From: an uncultured Muribaculaceae bacterium
Lineage (GTDB): Bacteria > Bacteroidota > Bacteroidia > Bacteroidales > Muribaculaceae
NCBI GenBank assembly: GCA_910577315.1
Contig: CAJTME010000002.1
Location: 243,358 to 307,357, forward strand
DNA: 64,000 nucleotides
Reading direction: 5' to 3'
The notes beneath the pieces were generated by a model that saw only the letters and a program-made list of their open reading frames with translations, did not search any database and had not been told where the DNA came from. This document shows positions 9,379-18,027 of this stretch, one piece after another; position 1 is the stretch's first letter, and the number at the start of each line of letters is the position of its first letter. A program made the position numbers and the translations under genes.

Positions 9379-9400
9379 TGGTTGAAAAAGTGAAGGTTCC

Positions 9401-10351
9401 GTGAATAAACTCATCCCCCACATTGAATACCTGCTGCAAAGCCACGACTGCGTGATAATTCCCGGTCTTGGCGCGGTGCTTGCCCATGGCATCCCGGCTT
9501 TCTATGACGAGAGCCGCGGCGTATGGGTCGCTCCCCGCCGTGCGGTGGCATTCAATCCGGAACTGTCCCGTACCGACGGCCTTCTTGCCGCCTCGGTCGC
9601 GCGCCGCGACTCGCTCAACATCGAATCGGCCACGACGGTGGTGCGAAACGAGGTTGACAAGATGCGCAAGGAACTTGAACTTACCGGACGTCTCCAGCTC
9701 GGCTCGGCCGGCACTCTTGATCTGACTGCGGAAGGAAATCTCAGCTTCACTCCAGGCGATGCAGCCTGCCTGTCGCCCTCGTTCGCGTGGCTGCCCTCAT
9801 TTGCCGCCACGCCGCTCGAAAGCGCGTCGGAACTTGCCCGCCGCCGCGAAGCCACCGAGCGCAAGGAAACATGGTTGCCATACTTGCTGCGCAAAGGCTC
9901 GCGCATAGCCGCGGCCGCCGCAGTCCTTCTTGCCCTGGGGTGGATAGTGGTGCAGAATCTCACGTACGCTCCCGACGAACAATTTGCCTCTGTCGCCCCG
10001 ATGACAGAAGCTGTGAGCGACAGGCAAGCCACTCACCAGCAGATGTCGCCCGTTGTGCTGGTACTTGCCCGCGCGCCCAAGGACGAGGTGGTCGAAAACA
10101 TTCCCCCCGCTCCCGTCGTTAAGAAAGAGGACACAGCCCGCTACTACCTCATTGTGGCGTCCCTCGCCTCGATGGCCGAGGCAGAAAAATATGTCCGCCA
10201 ACACACAGACATTAACCTGGGCATACTCGCCAAGGATGGCCGTTACCGCGTATATGCGGCTTGCGGAAACACTTCCGAGGAAGTTCTCGCAGCTTCAAAG
10301 ACTGACGAAATCGCGTCGCGCTATCCCAGTTCGTGGGTATGTCGCCGATAA
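9401..10351 (+). CDS. CCDC81-type HU domain protein with C-terminal SPOR domain
   Basis: A 316-residue protein with a GTG start. The N-terminus (HIEYLLQSHDCVIIPGLGAV) is the prokaryotic CCDC81-like HU domain, followed by a second HU-like domain with GRLQLGSAGTLDL near residue 95. A membrane helix is at about 168-188. The last 80 residues (RYYLIVASLASMAEAEKYV) form a SPOR domain that binds denuded peptidoglycan. In Bacteroidetes this combination is thought to tie cytoplasmic HU-like domains to the septal wall. It is first in an operon with nitroreductase, DUF2520, HAD and maf. Confidence 0.85.
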   Translation: MNKLIPHIEYLLQSHDCVIIPGLGAVLAHGIPAFYDESRGVWVAPRRAVAFNPELSRTDGLLAASVARRDSLNIESATTVVRNEVDKMRKELELTGRLQLGSAGTLDLTAEGNLSFTPGDAACLSPSFAWLPSFAATPLESASELARRREATERKETWLPYLLRKGSRIAAAAAVLLALGWIVVQNLTYAPDEQFASVAPMTEAVSDRQATHQQMSPVVLVLARAPKDEVVENIPPAPVVKKEDTARYYLIVASLASMAEAEKYVRQHTDINLGILAKDGRYRVYAACGNTSEEVLAASKTDEIASRYPSSWVCRR

Positions 10352-10359
10352 GCGATATT

Positions 10360-10899
10360 ATGGAAACATTACACGACCTTCTTGTGCGCCGCCACTCAAT
10401 CCGGCGCTACACCGACCAACCCATCTCGGCCGAGGATGTCAAGACCATCCTTGAAGCCGCCCTGATGGCACCGTCGTCGAAAAGCGCCCGTCCATGGCAA
10501 TTCATTCTCGTTGAAAATCCCGACGATCTTGCAAAGCTGTCAGGCTGCAAGGCTGCGGGTGCACGTCCCATCGCCGCATGCAAGCTGGCCGTTGTGGTGT
10601 GCGCCGACCCGACAAACAGCGACATGTATATAGAAGACATGTCGGTAGCGGCGGCATACATCCAGCTGCAGGCCACCGCGCTCGGACTCGGGGCATGCTG
10701 GATACAGGTGCGCAACCGCTTTGCCGCCGACGGCGAGGACGCGGAGACCATCGTGCGCGAAACCCTCGGTATTCCCGAAAACATGGTGGTGGAATGTATA
10801 ATGACCATCGGCCATCCTGACGAAGAGCGCCGTCCCGTCGACCCTGAAAAACTTCTTTGGGAAAAGGTACATATCGACAATTGGAAATCCCAAGACTGA
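10360..10899 (+). CDS. nitroreductase family protein
   Basis: FMN-dependent NAD(P)H oxidoreductase of unknown substrate. The N-terminus METLHDLLVRRHSIRRYTDQ and APSSKSARPWQFILVE are the usual FMN phosphate-binding segments; GLGACWIQVR near residue 107 is also typical. Length 179. I start at the ATG at 10360; ATG 10339 is possible but would overlap the upstream gene. Its stop overlaps the next start (TGATG). Confidence 0.9.
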   Translation: METLHDLLVRRHSIRRYTDQPISAEDVKTILEAALMAPSSKSARPWQFILVENPDDLAKLSGCKAAGARPIAACKLAVVVCADPTNSDMYIEDMSVAAAYIQLQATALGLGACWIQVRNRFAADGEDAETIVRETLGIPENMVVECIMTIGHPDEERRPVDPEKLLWEKVHIDNWKSQD

Positions 10900-11699
10900 T
10901 GAACGACATCATCCCTGAAAATTTCAAAATCGCCATCGTTGGCGCGGGAAACGTGGCGACCCGGCTCGGATTGGCCGCGAAAGAGAAGGGATTCCGCATA
11001 GCGGGCGTCGCCTCACGCACAGTAAGTTCCGCCAAAGCACTTGCAGAGCGACTTTCATGCCCGGCATTGGCTGACATCAGTGAAATCCCGGTGGACTGCG
11101 ACCTTGTGCTCATTGCTACGACCGATACGGCTGTCGCCGGAGTCGCCGCCGCAATCCCCCCAGTCAAAGGCATCGTCGCGCATACATCGGGCAGCGTACC
11201 CCTCGAGACGCTGGCTGCCATTCATGAAAGAGCCGCCGTAATCTACCCCTTGCAAACTTTCTCGCGCGACGTTGAGGTAGATGTCAGCGAAGTGCCTTTT
11301 TTCACCGAAGCCACAGACGCCGGCACACTTGCCGTAGCGGATAGCTTCGCACAGACTTTGAGCCGCACGTGCTCGCATGCCGATTCGGCCATCCGCGCCA
11401 AACTTCATGTCGCCGGCGTCCTGTCGAGCAATTTTCCCATCTATCTGCTCGGAATGACAGAAAAAGTGCTCGCCGAGGCCGGATTGCCCTTGTCTACGGT
11501 TCATCCGCTCGTGAAGGCTTCCATCTCCAAAGCATTCGAGGTGGGACCACATGACGCATTGACCGGTCCAGCGAGGCGCGGAGACGTAAAGGTGCTGAAC
11601 AAACAGCTTTCGTCCCTGTCCGATCCTGCCGCAAAGGCGATTTATGAAGCCATCAGCGATGCAATCTTAAAAGAATATCATCAAAATTTATTGCCATGA
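10899..11699 (+). CDS. Rossmann-like / DUF2520 domain protein
   Basis: A 266-residue protein whose start (ATG 10899) overlaps the nitroreductase stop. Residues 10-30 are a dinucleotide-binding fold (IAIVGAGNVATRLGLAAKEKG). The second half is the DUF2520 helical domain with HTSGSVPLETLA, YPLQTFS and HPLVKASI. The family resembles 6-phosphogluconate and ketopantoate reductases, but the reaction is not established. Its stop overlaps the HAD start by ATGA. Confidence 0.9.
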   Translation: MNDIIPENFKIAIVGAGNVATRLGLAAKEKGFRIAGVASRTVSSAKALAERLSCPALADISEIPVDCDLVLIATTDTAVAGVAAAIPPVKGIVAHTSGSVPLETLAAIHERAAVIYPLQTFSRDVEVDVSEVPFFTEATDAGTLAVADSFAQTLSRTCSHADSAIRAKLHVAGVLSSNFPIYLLGMTEKVLAEAGLPLSTVHPLVKASISKAFEVGPHDALTGPARRGDVKVLNKQLSSLSDPAAKAIYEAISDAILKEYHQNLLP

Positions 11700-12199
11700 G
11701 TAAAATCCCCTACCCTCTGGAAAAAATCAAGGCTGTCGTTTTTGACATCGACGGAGTGCTCTCGCCGACCACAATCCCGATGGGCGACGACGGAATTCCA
11801 CGGCGCATGGCCAATCTCAAAGACGGCTACGCGATGGTGCAGGCCATAAAGAGCGGACTGAAAATCGCCATAATTTCGGGTGCCAATCAGGACGCCGTGC
11901 GCAAACGCATGGAGATGATAGGCGTGACGGATTTTTTTGCCGGAAACATGGACAAGCTGCCGATACTGACCCAATGGATGTCGACCCAGGGGCTGCTTCC
12001 CGAAGAAGTGGCTTATGTCGGTGATGACGTGCCGGACGTCGCTCCGATGCGGTACGTGGGGCTGCCCGTGACACCCGCCGACGGTTCCACTGACACTAAA
12101 ATGGTGGCCCTATACACCACCGACGCAATCGGCGGCCACGGCGTCGGACGTGAACTTATTGAAGAAATAATGAGAGCCCAGGGAACATGGCCAATATAA
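11696..12199 (+). CDS. kdsC: KdsC-like HAD phosphatase (Kdo 8-phosphate phosphatase)
   Basis: Predicted to remove phosphate from Kdo-8-phosphate in Kdo synthesis for LPS. HAD motif I is FDIDGVLS (canonical form is DVDGVLT), motif II is ISGANQDAV, and motif IV is AYVGDDVPDVAPM. There is no cap domain, and 167 residues is the family length. GGHGVGRELIEEIM near the C-terminus fits KdsC. It overlaps both neighbours (ATGA upstream, 13 bases with maf downstream). Confidence 0.87.
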   Translation: MSKIPYPLEKIKAVVFDIDGVLSPTTIPMGDDGIPRRMANLKDGYAMVQAIKSGLKIAIISGANQDAVRKRMEMIGVTDFFAGNMDKLPILTQWMSTQGLLPEEVAYVGDDVPDVAPMRYVGLPVTPADGSTDTKMVALYTTDAIGGHGVGRELIEEIMRAQGTWPI

Positions 12200-12759
12200 T
12201 ACTTGCCTCAGGCTCGCCGCGACGCCGCGAGCTGCTGAAAATGATAGTGCCCGAGTTTACAATAGCTTCGGGCAAAGACGTGGATGAAACCTACCCCGGC
12301 GACCTGCCCGCCGAAGAGGTGCCGGTGTATCTGTCGCAAATCAAGGCCGAGCCCTATGCGGTGGAGCTAACCGACGGCGATGTGCTGATAACAGCCGATA
12401 CAGTGGTCATAGTCGACAATGATATTCTCGGTAAACCGCACGACCGCGATCAAGCCATCGCCATGCTGCGGCGCATGCAGAACCGCACACATGTGGTTGT
12501 GACCGGCGTCACCCTTACCACCACAGCCGGCTCCAAATCGTTCTCCCAGCGCACCGAGGTTGACTTTGACAAACTGAGCGATGCCGAGATTGAATACTAC
12601 ATCGACAATTACAAGCCATACGATAAAGCCGGGGCCTACGGTATTCAGGAATGGATAGGCGCCGCGGCAATTATAGGCATACGCGGAAGCTTCTACAATG
12701 TAATGGGACTGCCTGTGCATGCCCTGTATCTGCAACTGAAAGATATTTGCGAAATCTAA
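12187..12759 (+). CDS. maf: Maf family nucleoside triphosphate pyrophosphatase
   Basis: Hydrolyses dTTP/UTP or modified nucleotides to monophosphates, a house-cleaning role. The N-terminal signature ILASGSPRRRELL is at residues 4-16, TADTVVIVDNDILGKP is the catalytic loop region, and YDKAGAYGIQEWIGA is the third motif. Length 190 is normal. It is the last gene of the operon, just before a strong terminator. Confidence 0.93.
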   Translation: MANIILASGSPRRRELLKMIVPEFTIASGKDVDETYPGDLPAEEVPVYLSQIKAEPYAVELTDGDVLITADTVVIVDNDILGKPHDRDQAIAMLRRMQNRTHVVVTGVTLTTTAGSKSFSQRTEVDFDKLSDAEIEYYIDNYKPYDKAGAYGIQEWIGAAAIIGIRGSFYNVMGLPVHALYLQLKDICEI

Positions 12760-12769
12760 AACAATTCCA

Positions 12770-12820
12770 ATAAATCAGTCAGCCCGAAGTCGTTTCTCAA
12801 CTTCGGGCTGACTGATTTAT
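12770..12820. terminator. bidirectional terminator
   Basis: Perfect 21-bp arms at 12770-12790 and 12800-12820 around a 9-base loop, with AT-rich ends on both sides. It separates convergent maf and the lipoprotein gene. Confidence 0.85.
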
Positions 12821-12833
12821 ATAGTTTCATATT

Positions 12834-13463
12834 CTATTCACCTACGCGGCGGAAGTGCATCTTGGCCTTCGGAGAGTGAATTTCAAAACTGAGTATTTGT
12901 CCTTTGTTGCTGACTTCGACATCGTCGAGTTCGGAGAAGCGCGACAGGTCGCTACGGATGGCGCGGGTCAGTTCCTGCTTCCATGCGGCGACGGTAGAGG
13001 TCGTGAGGGAATCGAGCTGGGGTTGCTGGGCGCCTGTGAGAACGTTCTGCGTGTATGTGACGCCGTTCTTGTCAATGTTCACGTTGAGAGTGGAGAGGTC
13101 GAAGGTTAGCAACAGCTCATCATGGTCATCACCTTTGTAAAGCCAGGTACCACCGACGTTTGCAGTTGCGGCAACACTTACCTCGTAGGGCTGCTCGATG
13201 GTGGTTGAATCGCCCTGCACGGACTGAGTGATGTCAATAAGGCTCGACAGGGTAGCTGAGCCGCCTGTCTGTTGAGCATTGTCAATGAAGTTTATCGACA
13301 CGAGCGAAGAAGCCGTGGCGGCCGACGGAATCTGTGCGGCTATGTCAGAGGGTGCGGTGGCTGTCCATTCACCGATGAATTCAGCCTTATTGGAACACGA
13401 TGCGAGCGACACGAGTCCGAACAGAGCGCACGCGCCGAAGAAATAAGAAGCAAATTTGGTCAT
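12834..13463 (-). CDS. uncharacterised lipoprotein
   Basis: A 209-residue protein with a lipoprotein signal peptide (FGLVSLASCS; lipidated Cys near residue 23). FIGEWTAT after the signal and the beta-rich remainder suggest a lipocalin-like or similar small barrel, but I do not recognise the family with certainty. It lies 34 bases downstream of plsC and probably belongs to the pgpA-plsC transcript. Function unknown. Confidence 0.75.
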   Translation of the reverse strand: MTKFASYFFGACALFGLVSLASCSNKAEFIGEWTATAPSDIAAQIPSAATASSLVSINFIDNAQQTGGSATLSSLIDITQSVQGDSTTIEQPYEVSVAATANVGGTWLYKGDDHDELLLTFDLSTLNVNIDKNGVTYTQNVLTGAQQPQLDSLTTSTVAAWKQELTRAIRSDLSRFSELDDVEVSNKGQILSFEIHSPKAKMHFRRVGE

Positions 13464-13497
13464 AATCTATGGATTTTACACATTTATAACAAATCAC

Positions 13498-14229
13498 TCA
13501 CCCCCGTTGTTCGGCAGGAAGTGATGAAGCGATTGCGGCACGCGACTGCTCCATCAACGCGGGCAAATCGTGACCGTCCTTTCCCGGAAGAATCGGTTTG
13601 TGAATTGTCAGTATGATTTTTCCCCAATGAGGAAGCTTGGCGGTGCGCGGCATCACCTGATATGCGCCGTCGATAGTGATGGGAACAACAGGGAGATTGA
13701 ACTCCGTGGCAAGGATATAGGCTCCTCGTTTGAAGCGGTGGAGACGGCCGTCGAGAGTGCGTGAACCTTCGGGAAACACCACCACCGACATCCCGCCGGC
13801 AAGGCGTTTTTCGGCTGTCACCATCGTTTCCTTAATGGCATGGGGCGAGGAGTTGTCCACAAAAATATGTCCAGAGACTTTGCAGCTGAAACCGACCAGG
13901 GGTATCTTTTCGAGGCTTTTCTTCATCATCCAGCGGAAGTTGTGGCCGAGGTACCCGTAAATTGAAAAAATATCATAAGCGCCCTGATGGTTTGCCACAA
14001 AGACATACGACTGGCCCTGCGAGATGTTGTCGCGGCCCCTAACCTCGACCTTGACGAGGGTGAGCGCGCAGAATATGCGGCCCCAGTACTTGGGAATCTG
14101 ATAGCCCCACCAGCGCGCGCCGCCCAGGAAGGTGGCAAGTATGGTGAGCGTGGCGGCCAGTACCGTTGCCACGAGCAGCAGCGGCATCATGATGCAGAAC
14201 TGGTAGATGCGATAGAGAATCAGTTTCAT
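13498..14229 (-). CDS. plsC: 1-acyl-sn-glycerol-3-phosphate acyltransferase
   Basis: Adds the second acyl chain to lysophosphatidic acid in phospholipid synthesis at the inner membrane. The catalytic HX4D box is NHQGAYD, and the second conserved block is VVFPEGSRTLDG. An N-terminal hydrophobic segment (IMMPLLLVATVLAATLTILA) anchors it. Length 243 is normal. It overlaps pgpA by ATGA. Confidence 0.93.
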   Translation of the reverse strand: MKLILYRIYQFCIMMPLLLVATVLAATLTILATFLGGARWWGYQIPKYWGRIFCALTLVKVEVRGRDNISQGQSYVFVANHQGAYDIFSIYGYLGHNFRWMMKKSLEKIPLVGFSCKVSGHIFVDNSSPHAIKETMVTAEKRLAGGMSVVVFPEGSRTLDGRLHRFKRGAYILATEFNLPVVPITIDGAYQVMPRTAKLPHWGKIILTIHKPILPGKDGHDLPALMEQSRAAIASSLPAEQRG

Positions 14230-14750
14230 ATTATGCAGAGTTTAAGGCCGAACGACCATTCGATAATGAGCACGATAATGAGGGCATACGTGCCGGCAAG
14301 TACGTCGTCGAGCATTACGCCCCACCCTCCGGGAAATTTTTCTTCGACCTTGCGGCAGCCGAGAGGCTTGAAAATATCAATCAGCCTGAACAGCCCGAAG
14401 CCAAGCAGTGCCATCAGCCATGTCCATTCGCCGCAGGGTGCCACGAGCAGGGGAATCCAACAGCCGACATACTCGTCGATTACGACAGCACGCGGATCTG
14501 GTCCCCAATACCGTTCCATGACATTTGAAGTCCATGCGCCAACAATCGTGACGGCCACGATTAGAAACGCAGTGACCACCGTCACCCAAAGCGGCGGCAG
14601 GAAAAGGTAAATCACATACCACAGCAGCAAGCCAGTGAAAGCGGCCACCGTGCCCGGAGCGAACGGCACGAGACCGGTGTAGAGGCCGGTGGAAAGCACC
14701 TCGTGAAAGCGGGGCGCGACGCCAAGTTTCTTATAATTATTATCCGACAT
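14226..14750 (-). CDS. pgpA: phosphatidylglycerophosphatase A
   Basis: Dephosphorylates phosphatidylglycerophosphate to phosphatidylglycerol, an integral membrane enzyme. In 174 residues the family landmarks are GLVPFAPGTVA near the start, VVIDEYVGCW in the middle and GVMLDDVLAGTYA near the end, with several hydrophobic helices. It is the first gene of a phospholipid unit with plsC. Confidence 0.92.
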   Translation of the reverse strand: MSDNNYKKLGVAPRFHEVLSTGLYTGLVPFAPGTVAAFTGLLLWYVIYLFLPPLWVTVVTAFLIVAVTIVGAWTSNVMERYWGPDPRAVVIDEYVGCWIPLLVAPCGEWTWLMALLGFGLFRLIDIFKPLGCRKVEEKFPGGWGVMLDDVLAGTYALIIVLIIEWSFGLKLCII

Positions 14751-14811
14751 TAACTAATAGGGTGTTAGGAGGTTGTCGTGCAAATATACGGCACCCTTAT
14801 GTTTTTCAACG

Positions 14812-14819
14812 CAAAGTTA
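14812..14819 (-). promoter_or_regulatory. -7 element of pgpA-plsC
   Basis: Reverse-strand TAACTTTG between the terminator of the upstream OMP gene and the pgpA start; leader about 60 bases. Confidence 0.65.
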
Positions 14820-14840
14820 GTTAAAAACCGCAAATAATAA

Positions 14841-14875
14841 AAACAAAAAACACCGCGACGGGTATCATCGCGGTG
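14841..14875 (-). terminator. terminator of the outer-membrane protein gene
   Basis: Arms CACCGCGA (14851-14858) and TCGCGGTG (14868-14875). Read on the reverse strand the stem is followed by a T-rich run. Confidence 0.75.
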
Positions 14876-14901
14876 CTGTTTATCAGGAGTTCGTGTTATG
14901 C

Positions 14902-15516
14902 TTAGAAGAGCCAGGCGGCAGTTACTGTCCAGTAGCGGTTCTTGCCCTCGATACCGGCTGCGTCGCCAGCGAGGTTGACAGCCTGGAAAGCCTTGGTCAT
15001 GCCGAGGCCATAGGAGGCACCGACCTGAAGGTGATTGAAGAATTCGAGGCCGAGACCGAAGTTCCACGCGATGTCGCAGGTTTTGTCATGAACAAAATTC
15101 TCGATGTGCTTCTTGGAGGTGAGGAAGGCGAAGCTGGGACCGGTGAAGATGTAGGGCTTCAGAATCGAGCTGATGGCGGGGATGCCGATTTTGTACTTGA
15201 TATTGAGGGGAATCTCGATGTAGTCCGAGTTGAGGTTCTGAACTTCGGTGGTCTTGTCGGCCAGAGTCTGCATGAACTGCGAGTTGCGGCGCACGTACAT
15301 AACGCCGAGGTCAGCACCGACGCCGATGATGGGCACGGTGAATTCGGCCATGACACCGCCGGTGAAGCCTGCACGGTTGTTTTCGTCGAAGATTTCCTTG
15401 TTGAAGTGGAGCGAGTTTACGTTAAGGCCGGCACGTACACCGAAACGGAACTGAGCCATTGCCGGCATGATAACGGCGAGGGCAAGGGCAAGAGCCCAAA
15501 ATCTTTTCATAGTCAT
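14902..15516 (-). CDS. small outer-membrane beta-barrel protein (PorT-like fold)
   Basis: A 204-residue protein with a signal peptide (ALALALAVIMPAMAQ) and eight or so amphipathic strands, starting FRFGVRAGLNVNSL and ending in an aromatic residue (TVTAAWLF), as outer-membrane barrels do. The pattern DYIEIPLNIKYKIG is common in the Bacteroidetes OMP_b-brl_2/PorT family. It could start at the second Met (15510). Substrate or partner unknown. It is monocistronic with its own promoter and terminator. Confidence 0.8.
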   Translation of the reverse strand: MTMKRFWALALALAVIMPAMAQFRFGVRAGLNVNSLHFNKEIFDENNRAGFTGGVMAEFTVPIIGVGADLGVMYVRRNSQFMQTLADKTTEVQNLNSDYIEIPLNIKYKIGIPAISSILKPYIFTGPSFAFLTSKKHIENFVHDKTCDIAWNFGLGLEFFNHLQVGASYGLGMTKAFQAVNLAGDAAGIEGKNRYWTVTAAWLF

Positions 15517-15629
15517 AGTCAGATACTATAGGTTCTTAAATTGAGCTACAGGGAAAACCATCCATCACACCGGGTGAGAATATCACGGCGAGGCAAGGGC
15601 GCCCCTTTCGCTCATGATTGAATTTTGCG

Positions 15630-15637
15630 CAAAGTTA
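15630..15637 (-). promoter_or_regulatory. -7 element of the OMP gene
   Basis: Reverse-strand TAACTTTG, implying a leader of about 110 bases, long for this window. Confidence 0.6.
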
Positions 15638-15682
15638 GCAAATTTTTCTGTATTTTTGGTAATTTGGGTGAATTTATTTTGG

Positions 15683-15690
15683 TAACTTTG
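15683..15690 (+). promoter_or_regulatory. -7 element of the DUF59-lpxH-DUF4924 operon
   Basis: TAACTTTG, 25 bases before the ATG at 15716, with T-rich TTTTTGG and TTTG sequences 16-22 bases upstream. Confidence 0.65.
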
Positions 15691-15715
15691 CGTTATCATT
15701 CATATAGAATCAATT

Positions 15716-16036
15716 ATGACAGCAGAAGAAAAGCTCAAGATAGAGGAAAAAATAGTGGAGTACCTGCGCACCGTCGTAGACCCCGAAATAGCCGTCGACA
15801 TCTACTCGCTCGGACTCGTATATAAAATCGACCTGGCAGATGACGGCGCCCTGACCATCGACATGACCCTAACCGCGCCAAACTGCCCCATGGCCGATTT
15901 CATCGTCGAGGATGTCAACCAGAAAATGTCGAGTATTCCAGGCGTGACCTCCGTCACCGTCAACATTGTCTTCGAGCCTGAATGGAACAAGGACATGATG
16001 AGCGACGAAGCCAAACTTGAACTTGGCTTCATGTAA
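15716..16036 (+). CDS. MIP18/DUF59-family iron-sulfur assembly protein
   Basis: A 106-residue protein, all of it the DUF59 domain, involved in Fe-S cluster maturation. TVVDPEIAVDIYSLGLVY is the first conserved block, and TLTAPNCPMADFIVEDV contains the conserved Cys. The final EWNKDMMSDEAKLELGFM matches the usual ending of stand-alone SufT/DUF59 proteins. It heads a three-gene operon. Confidence 0.9.
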   Translation: MTAEEKLKIEEKIVEYLRTVVDPEIAVDIYSLGLVYKIDLADDGALTIDMTLTAPNCPMADFIVEDVNQKMSSIPGVTSVTVNIVFEPEWNKDMMSDEAKLELGFM

Positions 16037-16066
16037 CCGACCACGGCAGTCAACTACCGATTTCAA

Positions 16067-16810
16067 ATGAAAGTCCTTTTCCTGAGCGACCTGCATCTCG
16101 GAGCAAACTACATCGCCGATTCCCGCGCCCACGAAAACCGTGTCGTGGATTTCCTGCGGCATGAGGGCTCCGATGCCGACCACATTTACCTTTTGGGAGA
16201 TGTGCTCGACTATTGGTACGAGTACCGCACGGTCGTGCCGCGCGGCTTCGTGCGCTTTTTCGGAGAACTGGCCCGGCTGGCCGACAGCGGCGTAAAGATA
16301 ACCTGGATGACCGGCAATCACGACATATGGCTTTTTGATTACCTCCGCGACGAAATCGGCATGGAAGTGATTGACGCGCCATTCATTATAAGGGAAATAG
16401 GCGGGCAGCGCTTCCTTCTCGCGCACGGTGACCGCATCGGACGCACGTCAGCCGGATTCAGGTTCATCTGCACGCTGTTCCGCAACCGCGTGTGCCAGCG
16501 CATGTTCTCGGCGGTGCACCCGGGGCTAACGGTCGGATTTGCCAAACGGTGGAGCCATTCAAGCCGTGAGAGCGGAACCGAGACCGAGGAACAGCGCAGC
16601 CACCATATCGACCATATCCTCACCGATGCAAATGCAATAGCGGCAGCCAACCCTGGCGTCGAACACATCGTGCACGGACACCATCACATTGCCATGACGA
16701 CCCCTCTCGACCGCGGCAATACGGACCTGACCGTGCTCGGCGACTGGATAACTCAGGACACTTACGCGGAATTTGACGGAACCAAACTGGAATTGAAACG
16801 TTACAAGTAA
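16067..16810 (+). CDS. lpxH: UDP-2,3-diacylglucosamine diphosphatase
   Basis: Hydrolyses UDP-2,3-diacylglucosamine to lipid X in lipid A synthesis. This calcineurin-like metallophosphatase has all metal motifs: FLSDLHLG (5-12), YLLGDVLDYW, MTGNHDIW, LLAHGDR and VHGHHH. Length 247 fits Bacteroidetes LpxH. It lies 30 bases after the DUF59 gene and 15 before the DUF4924 gene. Confidence 0.92.
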   Translation: MKVLFLSDLHLGANYIADSRAHENRVVDFLRHEGSDADHIYLLGDVLDYWYEYRTVVPRGFVRFFGELARLADSGVKITWMTGNHDIWLFDYLRDEIGMEVIDAPFIIREIGGQRFLLAHGDRIGRTSAGFRFICTLFRNRVCQRMFSAVHPGLTVGFAKRWSHSSRESGTETEEQRSHHIDHILTDANAIAAANPGVEHIVHGHHHIAMTTPLDRGNTDLTVLGDWITQDTYAEFDGTKLELKRYK

Positions 16811-16825
16811 AAAAGACAAGACATA

Positions 16826-17380
16826 ATGATAATTGCATCGCAAAAACGCAAGGAGAACATTGCGGAATACCTATTATATATGTGGCAGATCGAGGATATA
16901 ATCCGCGCAAACGGTCTCGACCTCGACAAAATCAAGGCCAACGTAATCGACCGGCACACCGAACTCACTGATGAGCAGCGGCGGCAGATGGAAGAATGGT
17001 ACGAAAGCCTGATTGACATGATGCACCGCGAGGGTGTGGAGAAGTCCGGCCACCTTCAGCTCAACAAAAATGTCATAGTGCAGCTCGTCCAACTCCATGA
17101 CGCATTGCTCAAAGATCCTCGCTTCGGCGAATACACCAAGCGTTTCTATGCCTCGCTTCCGTTTATTGTCGAGCTGCGTTCAAAAGCCGGCGACGACCCC
17201 AAAGGTGAAATTGAGACATGCTTCAACGCCCTGTACGGCATGTTGATGCTGCGCCTGCGCGGAGCCGAGGTAACGCCCGACACCCAGGCCGCCGTATCGC
17301 AGATTTCCCAGTTCATCGCCCTGCTGAGCCACTATTTCCATCTTGACGAGAAAGAAGAACTTTTCAAGAACGAAGACTGA
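16826..17380 (+). CDS. DUF4924 family protein
   Basis: A 184-residue helical protein that starts MIIASQKRKENIAEYLLYM, typical of the Bacteroidetes family DUF4924. No catalytic motif is apparent and the charged helices suggest a cytoplasmic protein. It is the last gene in the operon, ahead of a strong terminator. Function unknown. Confidence 0.85.
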   Translation: MIIASQKRKENIAEYLLYMWQIEDIIRANGLDLDKIKANVIDRHTELTDEQRRQMEEWYESLIDMMHREGVEKSGHLQLNKNVIVQLVQLHDALLKDPRFGEYTKRFYASLPFIVELRSKAGDDPKGEIETCFNALYGMLMLRLRGAEVTPDTQAAVSQISQFIALLSHYFHLDEKEELFKNED

Positions 17381-17393
17381 AAAGCCAACAACA

Positions 17394-17436
17394 TGAAATG
17401 CGGGACAAAACCCTTAAAGGGCTGTCCCGCATTTCA
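17394..17436. terminator. bidirectional terminator
   Basis: Arms TGAAATGCGGGACA (17394-17407) and TGTCCCGCATTTCA (17423-17436) pair perfectly; the loop contains a smaller CCCTTAAAGGG palindrome. It lies between the convergent DUF4924 and flavodoxin genes. Confidence 0.85.
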
Positions 17437-17454
17437 CGACATGGCCGGTCAAAA

Positions 17455-17952
17455 TCAGCCTACAAGCGTCTTGCACCACTCCTCGATGCGCTTGTCAGTC
17501 ACATCGGAATGGTTGACCTCGTCGATGAGAAGACCCACGGCTTCCCCACCCTGCACAGGCACTGCCTTAGAGCTGTCGAATTCATAGGGATAGGTGTTGA
17601 ACATTCCGACCATGGTCGCTTCGGTCGGTTTCATGCGTTCGTAGATGATGCTGACGGCGTCGCAGAATGTGTCGGTCATAGATTCATCGCCGCATCCGAA
17701 CACAGCGATACGCTTGCCTTTAAGTTCAAGTTTCTCGGCACCGTCGAGCATGTCGTACCAGTCGTCCTGAAGCTCGCCCGAACCGTATGTGGAAGAGCCC
17801 AGCACAAGCATATCATATTCACCGAACTTCGACGGGCCAACCTTGGCCACATCATAAACGTCGGCAGCGTCCACGCCGAGCTGTTTTGCGATTTTTTCGG
17901 CCACTTCGGCTGTTGTACCAGTTGAGGAGCCGTAAAATATTCCGATTTTCAT
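17455..17952 (-). CDS. fldA: flavodoxin
   Basis: Small FMN electron carrier. The phosphate loop SSTGTT is at residues 9-14 (after MKIGIFYG), the FMN-stacking region is SSTYGSGELQDDWYD, and FGCGDESMTDTFCDAV is the third typical block. At 165 residues it is of the long-chain type. Monocistronic by its surroundings. Confidence 0.93.
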   Translation of the reverse strand: MKIGIFYGSSTGTTAEVAEKIAKQLGVDAADVYDVAKVGPSKFGEYDMLVLGSSTYGSGELQDDWYDMLDGAEKLELKGKRIAVFGCGDESMTDTFCDAVSIIYERMKPTEATMVGMFNTYPYEFDSSKAVPVQGGEAVGLLIDEVNHSDVTDKRIEEWCKTLVG

Positions 17953-18027
17953 AATTACGAATTTTTGTGGATTGTTTTATAGAAAAACGCATCAGCCCGA
18001 TGCTAAGTTCACTGTAAATTTTGCCTC